From Calditrichota bacterium (GTDB taxonomy: Bacteria > Calditrichota > Calditrichia > Calditrichales > Calditrichaceae), in assembly GCA_024278755.1 (NCBI GenBank), contig JAJRSO010000008.1, positions 1-64,000 of the forward strand: DNA of 64,000 nt. The letters run 5' to 3'. Position numbers and translations under genes: made by a program. Of this stretch, positions 53,888 to 62,619 are shown in pieces. Position 1 is the first letter of the stretch. Each line of letters begins with the position of its first letter. The notes under the pieces were generated by a model that did not search any database, had not been told where the DNA came from, and saw only the letters and a program-made list of their open reading frames with translations.

Positions 53888-56191
53888 ATGAACAGAAGAT
53901 TATTAAACTATTTAAGCGCTTTGCTGCTTTTTTCCGTTCTTTTGAGCGGACTTGCCAGAGCGGATGTATTTATTACGGAGATAGCGGACCCAAACAATGA
54001 TTCCGGCGCTCGTTACGTGGAACTTTATAACAACGGCGCCGAAGCGGTTGATTTCAGTGCCGGCTGGGCACTGCAACGCTGGACCAACGCCAATACCGAT
54101 CCGCAAACGGCCGTCGCCCTAACCGGCACCATTCCGGCCGGCGGATTTTATATTATATCGCCTAACGGGTCTGAATTTTCTACCGTTTATGGCAAAGATG
54201 CCAATCAGGATATTGGAACCGGAGGACCTGCCGACAGTAACGGCGATGACAATATTGCCCTTTTAGATGCTTCGGGAACCATTGTCGATCTCTTTGGCGT
54301 TCCCGGTGAAGACGGTTCCGGAACCGCCCACGAATTTGAAGACGGACGCGCCGAACGCGTGGCAACCGTAACCGCCGGCGCTAACCCCTGGGTGGCATCG
54401 GAATGGAACATTGATAATGATTCCGGTGGCGGCGACGGCGCACAGGACGCTCCGGCCGGTTTTGATCCTGGCGCCTGGATTGGCGCGCCGGTAGGTGATG
54501 CCCCTCCGGCTATTAGCAATGTACAACGAAATATTCTTATTCCGGGGGCAGACGATAATACAACCGTTACCGCCGATGTAACCGATGACAGCGGACTGAC
54601 CAAAGTGGAACTACGCTATATGGTTAATGACGGAACTCCTGTTGTTGTATCTATGACCAACACCAGCGGTGACAGCTACAGCGCAGAAATTCCCGCCTCC
54701 GCTTATGTCAGCGGCGACCGGGTGGCCTATTGGATTCATGCCGAAGATGATGCGGCACAAAACAATGAAAATTCTCAGGATCATTTTGTGGCCGGTACCA
54801 TCGATATTGGCAGCCTGCATTCGGTTGATGCAAACGGTCGTTCCATTTATATGCGGTATTATGTTAAAATAAGCGGTACGGCTACGGTCGGTAGCGGCAC
54901 CTTCTCATCGTCTTCTCTGGACGTCTATTTTCAGGATGCAACCGGCGGCATCAATTTGTTTAAACAGGGTGCGGATTCCATCGTGTTTACTTTGGGCAAT
55001 GCCTATACGGTTAGCGGAAAAATTGACCAGTATAATGGAAAGCTGGAAATTATTCCCGATAACGCCGGGACAGACGTTGTCGACAATGGCGCCGGAACGG
55101 TTCCCCTACCGCTGGTAAAAACCATTGCCGAAATTTTAGCGGCTCCGGAAACCTACGAAGGTATGTTGCTAAAAATTGTTGACGCCACCGTAACAAGCGG
55201 CAGCTGGCCCAGCGCGGGAAATTCCACAAATCTGACTATTTCCGATGACGGCAGCAAAAATACGCTTACCATGCGTATCGACAGCGATACGGATATCGAC
55301 GGTTCTAACGAAGGCACATATCCCGTAACTGTTACGGGAATTGTCGGACAATATGATTACAGTTCGCCCCACACCAGCGGTTACCAGATTCTGCCCCGCA
55401 GCACAGCCGACTTGGAATGGACGCCTTCTGCAATCACCGGCCTGATTATCAATGAAATCATGGCCAGTAACGACGCTGCCTTTGCCGATGAAAACGGCGA
55501 GTACGACGACTGGATTGAAATTTACAATGCAAATAATTATTCCGTGAATATCGGCGGATTGTATTTAACCGATGATTTAGGTGAACCGACTCAGGTTCAG
55601 GTTCCCGCAACGGCTCCGGATACTACCACCATCCCGGCCGGCGGCTTTCTTGTTTTATGGGCGGATAAACAATCGGAACAGGGCGTATTGCATCTGGAGT
55701 TTAAATTAAGCAGCGGCGGTGAACAGGTTGGTTTGGCACAGGTGCTCGGAAACGATACAACATTCATTGATTCATTAACTTTCGGACCGCAATGGGCCGA
55801 CACATCGTATGGTTATATTTCCGACGGTAGCGGTGACCGGGCGTATTTTAATCCCGCGACCCCGGGCGAAACCAACGCCAACGGGATTGTTGTGGTTGGA
55901 ATCAGAGAGACGCCCAATCCGGCCATTACGGATTACCACTTGGCACAAAATTTCCCCAATCCGTTTAACCCGGCAACGACCATTGAGTTTTCGGTTCCGG
56001 TAGCCGGCCATGCCACATTAACGGTTTTTTCGATCACCGGCCAAAAAGCGGCCGTTTTGCTTGATAAAGAGGTAAGCGCCGGAACGGTTACCGTTAACTG
56101 GGATGCCAGCCACTTGGCCAGCGGCGTCTATTTTTACGAATTAAAAAGCGGACCGTATTCCGCTGTAAAAAAGATGCTTCTGACAAAATAG
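53888..56191 (+). CDS. T9SS-exported protein with two lamin-tail domains and an OB-like middle
   Basis: The 767-residue protein begins with a signal peptide and a lamin-tail domain (FITEIADPNNDSGARYVELY) nearly identical to that of the upstream paralogue. An Ig-like domain (about 210-305), a middle domain around residues 310-515 of the DUF5689/OB-like kind (YYVKISGTATVGSGTF, VDATVTSGSW), a second lamin-tail domain (NEIMASNDAAFADENGEYDD) and a type A T9SS tail (NFPNPFNPATTIEFSVP) follow. The last 250 residues resemble those of the protein at 30390-33014. The protein probably resides on the cell surface with a binding role. It has its own promoter and terminator. Confidence 0.87.
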   Translation: MNRRLLNYLSALLLFSVLLSGLARADVFITEIADPNNDSGARYVELYNNGAEAVDFSAGWALQRWTNANTDPQTAVALTGTIPAGGFYIISPNGSEFSTVYGKDANQDIGTGGPADSNGDDNIALLDASGTIVDLFGVPGEDGSGTAHEFEDGRAERVATVTAGANPWVASEWNIDNDSGGGDGAQDAPAGFDPGAWIGAPVGDAPPAISNVQRNILIPGADDNTTVTADVTDDSGLTKVELRYMVNDGTPVVVSMTNTSGDSYSAEIPASAYVSGDRVAYWIHAEDDAAQNNENSQDHFVAGTIDIGSLHSVDANGRSIYMRYYVKISGTATVGSGTFSSSSLDVYFQDATGGINLFKQGADSIVFTLGNAYTVSGKIDQYNGKLEIIPDNAGTDVVDNGAGTVPLPLVKTIAEILAAPETYEGMLLKIVDATVTSGSWPSAGNSTNLTISDDGSKNTLTMRIDSDTDIDGSNEGTYPVTVTGIVGQYDYSSPHTSGYQILPRSTADLEWTPSAITGLIINEIMASNDAAFADENGEYDDWIEIYNANNYSVNIGGLYLTDDLGEPTQVQVPATAPDTTTIPAGGFLVLWADKQSEQGVLHLEFKLSSGGEQVGLAQVLGNDTTFIDSLTFGPQWADTSYGYISDGSGDRAYFNPATPGETNANGIVVVGIRETPNPAITDYHLAQNFPNPFNPATTIEFSVPVAGHATLTVFSITGQKAAVLLDKEVSAGTVTVNWDASHLASGVYFYELKSGPYSAVKKMLLTK

Positions 56192-56202
56192 TAGTTTTAA
56201 AA

Positions 56203-56230
56203 AAGCCTCGTTTCGACGGGGCTTTTTTTT
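56203..56230 (+). terminator. Intrinsic terminator
   Basis: AAGCCTCG and CGGGGCTT pair (one G-T) around TTTCGA, followed by eight T. It lies 11 bases after the stop at 56191. Confidence 0.85.
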
Positions 56231-56259
56231 AGCGCCGTTATTCATTTTAGGAAACTACA

Positions 56260-56682
56260 ATGCAAAAAAAAACAATTCGCGTTTCGGCTGCTCTCATCTT
56301 TGACGATCAAAACAAAATTATCATTTCCCGCAGACCCGAGGGATCGCATCTGGCCGGAATGTGGGAATTCCCCGGTGGGAAGATCGAAAACGGCGAAACG
56401 GCCGAAGAGGCTCTGGTACGGGAACTTGCCGAAGAACTGGCTTTGGATATAAAGGTCGACCCGTTGTATTTTCAGAATGTTTTCGAATACGATGAAAAAT
56501 TTGTAGATATTTCATTTTATATGTGTACGCAAATCCATCCGCAGCAGGAACCGCAGGCAATTGAAATCGCGGAATGGAAACGGATACGTTTAATTGAGCT
56601 GGAACAGTATAAATTTCCCCCGGCCGACAAAGAAGTGGTTCGCCAATTGCTGGAATTTGATTTTATGTTCTGTAAAATTTAA
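56260..56682 (+). CDS. mutT: Nudix hydrolase, MutT type (8-oxo-dGTP diphosphatase)
   Basis: The 140-residue enzyme contains a full Nudix box, GGKIENGETAEEALVRELAEEL, located about residues 39-60, preceded by MWEFPGG. This is the MutT pattern: it hydrolyses oxidised dGTP to prevent mutation. The length is normal for MutT. The ATG at 56260 follows TTTTAGGAAAC. It is transcribed alone. The 219-base region after it holds only AATCCGTGT-type repeat words. Confidence 0.88.
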   Translation: MQKKTIRVSAALIFDDQNKIIISRRPEGSHLAGMWEFPGGKIENGETAEEALVRELAEELALDIKVDPLYFQNVFEYDEKFVDISFYMCTQIHPQQEPQAIEIAEWKRIRLIELEQYKFPPADKEVVRQLLEFDFMFCKI

Positions 56683-56901
56683 AAAATCTTGACCAAGGAT
56701 AACACTGATTTAGCAGATTTTCACCGATACTAATAATCAAACTGCTGCTAAATTCTAACCAATACCTGCTGTTATTTTTCAATACCTGGAAATATTTTAA
56801 TATTCCGTGCGTATCCGTTTAATCAGCGTAATCCGTGTTCCATACTTTTATCATACCGGATTGGGAATGTCAATAAACTCCACATCCACATCAAACTGCT
56901 T

Positions 56902-57606
56902 TTACAGATGCTTGCCCAGAGCCAATACGCCAAAACGTTCCGTGGCATAATGTCCGGCCGAAACAAAGTGGATGCCTTCCTCTTTTACGTAATTTAAAAT
57001 ATGCTCGCTTACCTCTCCGGTAAGATACATATCCAGTTCCGCCTCCACCGCCTGCGAAACGCTTTTTTGAGCGCCGCCGCTGATGATACCGATTTTTGAA
57101 ATTTTATCCGGCCCGTACATAAAACTCAATGCCTTCGGGTTCACTTTTTTTCGTATTAGGTTTAGTAATTTTTGTACTTCCACGGCGGGAAGTTCGCCCT
57201 TAACGCCCACAAAGCGGCCGTTGTATTCGCCAAACGGTTGCGGGTTCTGCACGCCCAAAATCCGCGCGATTTCGGCATTGTTACCGATTTCCATATGAGC
57301 GTCTAACGGCAGATGATAACCAAACAAATTAATATCATTTTCCAACAGCAGCTTTACCCGCTGTTTGTAACCGCCTTTGTAAACAGGCCGTTCGAAATTC
57401 CAGATAATGCCGTGGTGAACGATTATGGCGTCGGCTTTTTTTTCGATGGCTCTTTCAAAAAGTTCCACGCCGGCGCTGACGCCGATAGTGATTTTTTGGA
57501 TGGCTTCCCGGCCTTCCACCTGCAAACCATTAGGTCCGATATCATTAAAACCGTCACAATCCAGATACTCATTTAAATACTGTTCTAATGCAGCGCGTTT
57601 AATCAT
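56902..57606 (-). CDS. Nif3-like dinuclear metal-centre protein
   Basis: The 234-residue protein shows the family landmarks: NDIGPNGLQVEG, DAIIVHHGIIW (metal-binding His pair), YHLPLDAH, and VSAGHYATERFG with the later His and Glu ligands. It is the short form, without the inserted central domain. The molecular role of the family is unsettled (GTP cyclohydrolase I type 2-like hexamers). The gene overlaps the stop of dctP by 8 bases, so the two are cotranscribed, though no functional link is known. Confidence 0.88.
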   Translation of the reverse strand: MIKRAALEQYLNEYLDCDGFNDIGPNGLQVEGREAIQKITIGVSAGVELFERAIEKKADAIIVHHGIIWNFERPVYKGGYKQRVKLLLENDINLFGYHLPLDAHMEIGNNAEIARILGVQNPQPFGEYNGRFVGVKGELPAVEVQKLLNLIRKKVNPKALSFMYGPDKISKIGIISGGAQKSVSQAVEAELDMYLTGEVSEHILNYVKEEGIHFVSAGHYATERFGVLALGKHL

Positions 57607-58594
57607 TCTTTTCCCCCTTGCGAAATTCGTTTAAAGCCGCTTCCACCTCGTTCAGTAATTCGGCGCTGTATAATTTCCCGACTAAGGCTTGCCGCGCTTT
57701 TTCTCCCACCTCGTTAAACTCTTTTAAAATTTCCGGATCGGTGACGGTGATTTCCTGCATACCCTTTTCCAGCATTTTTTCGGCGGCGGTTTTATTATCT
57801 TCCCGGCTTAGTTGGGTAAGTTTTCCGAAATACTCCTTTGCTTTTTGCCGCAGAATTTCCTGCTGCTGCGGATTTAGTTTATTAAACATCCGTTTGGAAA
57901 TCAGTACGGCCCCGTTGGAATTAGCCAGCGGTACATTCAGTACATATTTTAGTTTTGTGAACCACTGCAGAGCCGCGCAGGCCAGCGGCGAAGTGTACAC
58001 GCCATCGATTAACCCCGTTTGCAACGAAGTCATTACGTCGGTGATGGACAGCGGAATAGGACTGATGCCGTAAGCTCTAAACGTGGCCTCCGCCAGCGGA
58101 TCGCCTTCCCACATCCACATTTTTATCCCTTTAAAATTTTCCGTATTCTGAACCGGTTTATTCGTGTAAATATGCACGAAACCGACCTCCGTCCAGCCCA
58201 ACAGAATATAGCCCTTTTCCTCGAACTTTTTGGCAAAGCGATGGAAAAACTTTTTTGTAATGAAATCCACTTCCCGATGGTTACGAAACAAAAACGGCGT
58301 ATCGAGGATACGCACCTCGGGTAAAATTTCGCCCAGCCCCACACCGGTAAATCCCGCGCTGTGCAACTGATTGATGCGGATTTTGCGAATCACATCCATC
58401 TCGTCGCCCTGTACGCCGCCGGCATAAATTTTAAATTTCACCTTGCCGTCGGTCGATTTGAGCAGGTCCGCGCTGAATGCCTTCATCACATTCATCCAGG
58501 TGGAGCCCTCGGGCGCCAGGGTGGCAAACTTAATTTTTATTTGCTGCGCCGGTAAAAGCTGAATCAGTAGAAACAGTACAAAAAGTAGTCGCAT
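57599..58594 (-). CDS. dctP: TRAP transporter solute-binding protein, DctP family
   Basis: The 331-residue binding protein starts at the ATG at 58594 with signal peptide MRLLFVLFLLIQLLPAQ (an upstream ATG at 58618 would place polar residues in front). The DctP features are FATLAPEGSTWMN, KIYAGGVQGDEMDVIRK, LDTPFLFRN, IKMWMWEGDPLAEATFRAYG and SLQTGLIDGVYTSP. It captures an organic acid or similar solute in the periplasm. The membrane subunits DctQ and DctM are absent from the window; the TatT-like gene is 780 bases upstream on the same strand. Confidence 0.9.
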   Translation of the reverse strand: MRLLFVLFLLIQLLPAQQIKIKFATLAPEGSTWMNVMKAFSADLLKSTDGKVKFKIYAGGVQGDEMDVIRKIRINQLHSAGFTGVGLGEILPEVRILDTPFLFRNHREVDFITKKFFHRFAKKFEEKGYILLGWTEVGFVHIYTNKPVQNTENFKGIKMWMWEGDPLAEATFRAYGISPIPLSITDVMTSLQTGLIDGVYTSPLACAALQWFTKLKYVLNVPLANSNGAVLISKRMFNKLNPQQQEILRQKAKEYFGKLTQLSREDNKTAAEKMLEKGMQEITVTDPEILKEFNEVGEKARQALVGKLYSAELLNEVEAALNEFRKGEKND

Positions 58595-58620
58595 CGTTTT
58601 TCCTTTGGTTTTATTCATAA

Positions 58621-58679
58621 ATCGTTATTCGTTGCTCTTCAATCTGATATTCCTTTGATTAACAAACGCGGATTGCAGA
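58621..58679. repeat. Palindromic intergenic repeat, copy 1
   Basis: AATCGTTATTCGTTGCTCTT ... CCTTTGATTAACAAACGC and then GGATTGCAGA. The same order of words recurs at 60250-60303 and 60487-60560, sharing AACGCGGATTGCAGA. The two halves are inverted with respect to each other, so the copy can form a hairpin. Confidence 0.65.
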
Positions 58680-58718
58680 AGTTTTGCTGGTCACTGACAA
58701 CGCATTTGTTTCACCCGT

Positions 58719-59019
58719 AAATCGTTAATCGTTGATTTCCAATCTGAAATCTTCTTTTTAATTCGTGTCCGGTTAAAATTGAAACTGCCTGAAAGAACTG
58801 TAATACCAAGGTATTAAGGGAAATGTATACTAACAGGACTTGTTTCAAAACCCACCCCCCATCCCCCTCCCTTGACGCTTCAAGGGAGGAGGAGAGTCCC
58901 GTGGAATCGGGGCTCGGGGGAGAGTTTGTAAAATAATCTCATTAACAGTACGAGTCTTTTTAATTTAAGCGAACACTATTGATCAACGATTGGAGATTAA
59001 CGAACGTAGATTGCAGAAG
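58719..59019. repeat. Palindromic repeat, copy 2, split by MITE-like element C
   Basis: The left half (58719-58759, AATCGTTAATCGTTGATTTC) and right half (58982-59019, ATCAACGATTGGAGATTAAC and ACGTAGATTGCAGA) match the halves of the intact repeat at 60487. Element C lies between them at the loop. Confidence 0.6.
58760..58981. mobile_element. MITE-like element, copy C
   Basis: Left end AATTCGTGTCCGGTTAAAA and right end ATTTAAGCGAACACTATTG are degenerate inverted repeats of the family ends. The interior includes CCCTCCCTTGA/TCAAGGGAGG and CCGTGGAATCGGGGC-type palindromes. No clear target duplication remains. It is inserted in the loop of the repeat described at 58719-59019. Confidence 0.55.
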
Positions 59020-59030
59020 TTTTAGTTCTG

Positions 59031-59360
59031 AAATCGTTGATAGTTTGTCTTCAAGCTTTATTCTTTCTCATTAGTTTCCGGTTAAATAATCATTCGGGCA
59101 AAACAGATAACTTTTAAATTGCCGATGTCTCTTACCCTCTCCTGGCCCGGCAGTTTCGCCGGGCCTTTCCCCTCCCTAATGCATTAGGGAGGGGTGTCCG
59201 AAGGACAGGGTGGGTTAGTGATTATGAGAATTCATAAATCAAGTTGCTCGAATATTAAGACACTGTAAGGTCTTTAATGACTGCTGATTATTCAAATCGC
59301 TTGTGATTTAACCGGATACTAATGATTCTTTCTCTTGATTAACGATTGGAGATTTACGAT
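59031..59360. repeat. Palindromic repeat, copy 3, split by MITE-like element D
   Basis: The left half (AATCGTTGATAGTTTGTCTT, 59032-59051) and the right half (TTGATTAACGATTGGAGATT, 59335-59354) flank element D. Removing the element and one copy of the nine-base duplication rebuilds a sequence like the intact copy at 60487. Confidence 0.6.
59069..59324. mobile_element. MITE-like element, copy D, with 9-bp target duplication
   Basis: This is the best copy: 256 bases with 19-base inverted ends, CATTAGTTTCCGGTTAAAT at the left and ATTTAACCGGATACTAATG at the right (one mismatch). Both sides are flanked by the direct repeat ATTCTTTCT (59060-59068 and 59325-59333), a nine-base target duplication. 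The interior is palindromic (GCCCGGC/GCCGGGC and CCCTCCCTAATGCATTAGGGA) with no open frame. It must depend on a transposase encoded elsewhere. Confidence 0.75.
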
Positions 59361-59370
59361 GTTTGTAGTT

Positions 59371-60228
59371 CTAAAACAAATCCTCTTTTTGCTTTTGCAG
59401 CCGCCTCGCTTTTTTTTTGGCAATCTGATTGAACAGCCGCATACCGGGCCGAATATTAACCGGGGTCTTCTCAATATGATTTAAATATTGGTCAAAAAGT
59501 TCTTCATCCAATATTTTGGCCGCGTAAAATTTTGCCGCATAGACGTAGGCCAATAAAAATGCCTCGTCATTCAGTTTGAAATTCTTTTCGAAATAGGCGC
59601 CAGCCTTCTGCGGGTCGCCGCCCATAATGCGTGGCTTCATCCCGTACATACTGCCCTGAAATAAATATACCGCACCGTAGAAAAAATCTGGCTGAAGTTC
59701 TTCTACCCGCTGCATATAGCGCTGAATTTCGGGTAGCGCTAAAATCGCTTCCGGATCATTTAGTGAAAGATTAGCGAACCCTGCCCAGGCAAAACCGCTC
59801 CAGAAAAGAGCGGGCACATCTTTTTTCCCGTATTTTTTCAGAAAACGCTCCAGATCGGCAAGGCCCTGCTTCCGCGCATTTTCAAACCCTTCTTTTTGAT
59901 TTAAAACCCGCAGGGCATAATCCCTGGCCCGCAGATAAAACCGTTTGGCCCGCTGCGGATTTTCATCTTCGGCGAATCCAAGCGCGTAGCCGGACCAGCC
60001 CTGAGCCAGTAACAAAAGTAATTCTTTATTTTGCGGATCGCTTTTCAGCAGCCCTTCAAGCAGTTTTAAATTGGAGCTCAGCGCCTGTTCGGCAACCTTT
60101 AAATCGGATTCTTCGTACAATGCCTCGGCGCTGTTTTCCAGAACCGGCGTCATCTGACGCAGAACAAATACCGTGGGGCTGCAGGAAAAAAGCAGCAGGG
60201 CGGCAAAATATATTATCTGTTTTTTCAT
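59371..60228 (-). CDS. TRAP transporter T component (TatT-like) lipoprotein
   Basis: The 285-residue protein starts at ATG 60228 and has lipobox LLFSC (LLLFSCSPTVFVLRQMTP). It is mainly helical with TPR-like repeats (EALYEESDLKVAEQAL, LLLLAQGWSGYALGFAED, FWSGFAWAGFANLSLND), as expected for TatT, the T component described in Treponema. TatT is thought to form a trimer that works with the DctP-type binding protein on hydrophobic ligands. The DctP gene is downstream on the same strand. GTG at 60240 is the less likely start. Confidence 0.82.
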   Translation of the reverse strand: MKKQIIYFAALLLFSCSPTVFVLRQMTPVLENSAEALYEESDLKVAEQALSSNLKLLEGLLKSDPQNKELLLLLAQGWSGYALGFAEDENPQRAKRFYLRARDYALRVLNQKEGFENARKQGLADLERFLKKYGKKDVPALFWSGFAWAGFANLSLNDPEAILALPEIQRYMQRVEELQPDFFYGAVYLFQGSMYGMKPRIMGGDPQKAGAYFEKNFKLNDEAFLLAYVYAAKFYAAKILDEELFDQYLNHIEKTPVNIRPGMRLFNQIAKKKARRLQKQKEDLF

Positions 60229-60249
60229 AGACAACGACACTCATTTTAT

Positions 60250-60303
60250 TAATCGTCGATCTTCAATCGGGCCTTCCTTTGATTAACGAACGCGGATTGC
60301 AGA
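60250..60303. repeat. Palindromic intergenic repeat, copy 4
   Basis: AATCGTCGATCTTCAATCGG followed by CCTTTGATTAACGAACGCGG and ATTGCAGA. It ends in the same 16 bases as copy 5. Confidence 0.65.
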
Positions 60304-60330
60304 AACTATCTGTGGCAACCTGTTGCAAAT

Positions 60331-60429
60331 CGTCTTTGCGAGGCGGCCGGCTTTTGACGGACGATGAAGTAATCCCCGCGCGGCTACAAGGGATCACTTC
60401 GTCCGGCAGCGGCCGGACTCGTGAAGACG
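60331..60429. repeat. CATTGCGAG-type hairpin repeat
   Basis: The outer arms CGTCTTTGCGAG and CTCGTGAAGACG pair with two mismatches, and the inner arms GAAGTAATCCC and GGGATCACTTC pair with one. It resembles the repeat class within 30068-30219 and at 46787. It occupies the 338-base gap between TatT and slipin together with the palindromic repeats, and nothing else was seen there. Confidence 0.55.
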
Positions 60430-60486
60430 GCATGGCCACCACTTTCCCTCGAACAAGTCCCTGCAGGATGACATTTATTATTTCTT

Positions 60487-60560
60487 AAATCATTATTCGT
60501 TGCTCTACAACCGGGCATTCCTTTGATTAACGATTGAAGAGTAACGAACGCGGATTGCAG
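60487..60560. repeat. Palindromic intergenic repeat, copy 5 (intact)
   Basis: TTCGTTGCTCTACAACC and GATTGAAGAGTAACGAA pair at 14 of 17 positions around GGGCATTCCTTTGATTAAC, followed by CGCGGATTGCAGA. This is the clearest uninterrupted copy and serves as reference for those split by MITE-like elements. It lies just after the slipin stop and may also end its transcript. Confidence 0.65.
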
Positions 60561-60566
60561 ATTTGG

Positions 60567-61316
60567 TTATTTCTTTGCCATATTATCGAGATAGGGCTTA
60601 ATCAAATCGATGGGCAGCGGGAAGATAGTCGTAGTATTTTTCTCCACGCCAATTTCCACAAGCGTTTGTAAAAATCGCAGTTGCAAAGCCGATGGCGTTT
60701 CATCAATAATTTTTGCCGCATCGGTTAGTTTTTGCGCGGCCTGAAATTCGCCTTCCGCTGCGATAATTTTAGCCCGGCGTTCCCGTTCCGCTTCGGCTTG
60801 TTTGGCCATGGATCGTTTCATCTCTTCCGGCAGGTCGATGTGTTTTACTTCCACCAGCGATACCTTTATACCCCAGGGATCGGAATGCTCGTCGATAATT
60901 TCCTGCAATTGGGCATTGATTTTATCCCGCTCGGTCAGTAAATCATCCAGGCTAATTTGGCCAACCACACTGCGCAGCGTGGTTTGGGACAACTGCGATG
61001 TGGCAAACAGAAAATTCTCCACTTCTACAACGCTTCTCGAAGGATCCACAACCCGAAAATAGAGGACCGCATTGACCTGAACCGAAACGTTGTCTTTGGT
61101 AATCACATCCTGCGGCGGCACATCCATTACCACGGTACGCAGACTGACCTTAACCATTTTATCAATCAGAGGCCACAGAAAAATAATACCCGGCCCTTTG
61201 GTTGTGATTAAACGTCCCAATCGGAAAATAACCCCGCGTTCATATTCTTTTAAAATACGAATTGCGCTGGCAAGAATCATAATAATGATTACAAGAATAC
61301 TTACACCAAACGGCAT
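60567..61316 (-). CDS. Slipin family membrane protein (SPFH/Band 7)
   Basis: The 249-residue protein has an N-terminal membrane helix ([18 protein letters not shown]), the SPFH start [13 protein letters not shown], and the family core [53 protein letters not shown] and an [17 protein letters not shown] helix. Slipins assemble into membrane rings or microdomains and work with NfeD proteases. The gene is 10 bases after the NfeD gene, so they form one operon. Confidence 0.92.
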   Translation of the reverse strand: MPFGVSILVIIIMILASAIRILKEYERGVIFRLGRLITTKGPGIIFLWPLIDKMVKVSLRTVVMDVPPQDVITKDNVSVQVNAVLYFRVVDPSRSVVEVENFLFATSQLSQTTLRSVVGQISLDDLLTERDKINAQLQEIIDEHSDPWGIKVSLVEVKHIDLPEEMKRSMAKQAEAERERRAKIIAAEGEFQAAQKLTDAAKIIDETPSALQLRFLQTLVEIGVEKNTTTIFPLPIDLIKPYLDNMAKK

Positions 61317-61326
61317 AACGCCTCCT

Positions 61327-62619
61327 TTATTTGATGGGTTTAACTTTTAACAACAGTGTTTCACGGTCAACTTCCTGTACTTCCACCCGCTGCCCTTTTT
61401 TAATCGGCTGCTCGCTTTCCGCTTTCCAAAATTCGCCGTGTACTTTAATAGTACCCTGTGGATTCAGCGCTTTATAAACCTCTCCTTTTTCACCGGCCAT
61501 GCCTTCGACGCCGGTGGTTGGTTTTTTACGATAGGTACGCACGACCAGAGTCACAAGAAAAACAAAGAACAGGGTTGTTATTAACACGACAGCGGCAATC
61601 ACCTGCCAGGATAAATGTAAAAACGGAAGATTGGAATCGAACAACATAACGCTCCCCGCGATTAATGAAATGACGCCCCCGATACTGAGCACTCCGTAAC
61701 TGGGGATCTTTATTTCCAGCAAAAATAAAATCACCGCAAATACGATTAACAGAATACCGGCATAATTGACAGACAGGGTTTCCATGGCATAGAGGCCCAA
61801 AATAAGAGAGATGCCGCCCACCACACCCGGTAAAACCGCGCCGGGATGGTAAAGTTCCAGGGTCAGCCCCAGCATACCGAGCATCATTAAAATATAGGCG
61901 ATATTGGGATTGGTGATGGTGTCCAGCAGTTTTTCCCGCCAGTTCATTTCGAAGGTAACCACCCGCGCGCCGGCTGTTTTTAACGAAATAACCGCCCCGT
62001 CGTCCAGGGCTACTTCCCGGCCGTCAATCACGGTTAACAACGCATCCAGCGTGGGTGCAATATACTCGATCACCTTTAGTTTAAGCGCTTCTTCCGCCGT
62101 AATATTGGCGCTCTGGCGGATGGATTTTTCCGCCCAGTCTACATTCCTTCCGCGGCTTTTAGCCATTGATTTTATTTTGGCCACCGCATCGTTAACAACC
62201 TTTTCCATCATCGTTTCGCTGGCGCTGGAATCTGGCTTGCCGCCCGGACTGCCGCCGCCAAAAACCGGATGGGCCGAACCGATATTGGTAGACGGCGCCA
62301 TGGCTGCGATATGGGCGGCATAGGTAATAAAAACCCCGGCTGAAGCAGCCCTGGAACCGGAAGGCGCCACATACACCGCAACCGGCACACGGGAGGTTTG
62401 AATCGCTTTTACAATTTTATGCATGGATTCCATTAAACCGCCGGGCGTATCCAATTGTATCACTAATAGCTGCGCTTGTTCTCTTTCGGCCCGATCAATG
62501 GCGGAAATAATGTATTCTGTCGCAGCGGGATTGATTACCCCGTTGATAATAATCCGATGGACCGTAGAAGCAAAAAGGAACTGGCAGGATAACAGGATAA
62601 AAACGACAACTGTTTTCAT
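61327..62619 (-). CDS. NfeD family membrane serine protease
   Basis: The 430-residue protein has a signal peptide ([14 protein letters not shown]), a ClpP-like serine protease domain (about 20-230) with [15 protein letters not shown] and the Ser-containing [16 protein letters not shown], a catalytic Lys expected near the [13 protein letters not shown] region, four membrane helices, and an NfeD OB-fold at the C-terminus ([20 protein letters not shown]). It probably degrades membrane-associated substrates such as stomatin-like proteins. It is the long form normally paired with a slipin, as here. Confidence 0.92.
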   Translation of the reverse strand: MKTVVVFILLSCQFLFASTVHRIIINGVINPAATEYIISAIDRAEREQAQLLVIQLDTPGGLMESMHKIVKAIQTSRVPVAVYVAPSGSRAASAGVFITYAAHIAAMAPSTNIGSAHPVFGGGSPGGKPDSSASETMMEKVVNDAVAKIKSMAKSRGRNVDWAEKSIRQSANITAEEALKLKVIEYIAPTLDALLTVIDGREVALDDGAVISLKTAGARVVTFEMNWREKLLDTITNPNIAYILMMLGMLGLTLELYHPGAVLPGVVGGISLILGLYAMETLSVNYAGILLIVFAVILFLLEIKIPSYGVLSIGGVISLIAGSVMLFDSNLPFLHLSWQVIAAVVLITTLFFVFLVTLVVRTYRKKPTTGVEGMAGEKGEVYKALNPQGTIKVHGEFWKAESEQPIKKGQRVEVQEVDRETLLLKVKPIK

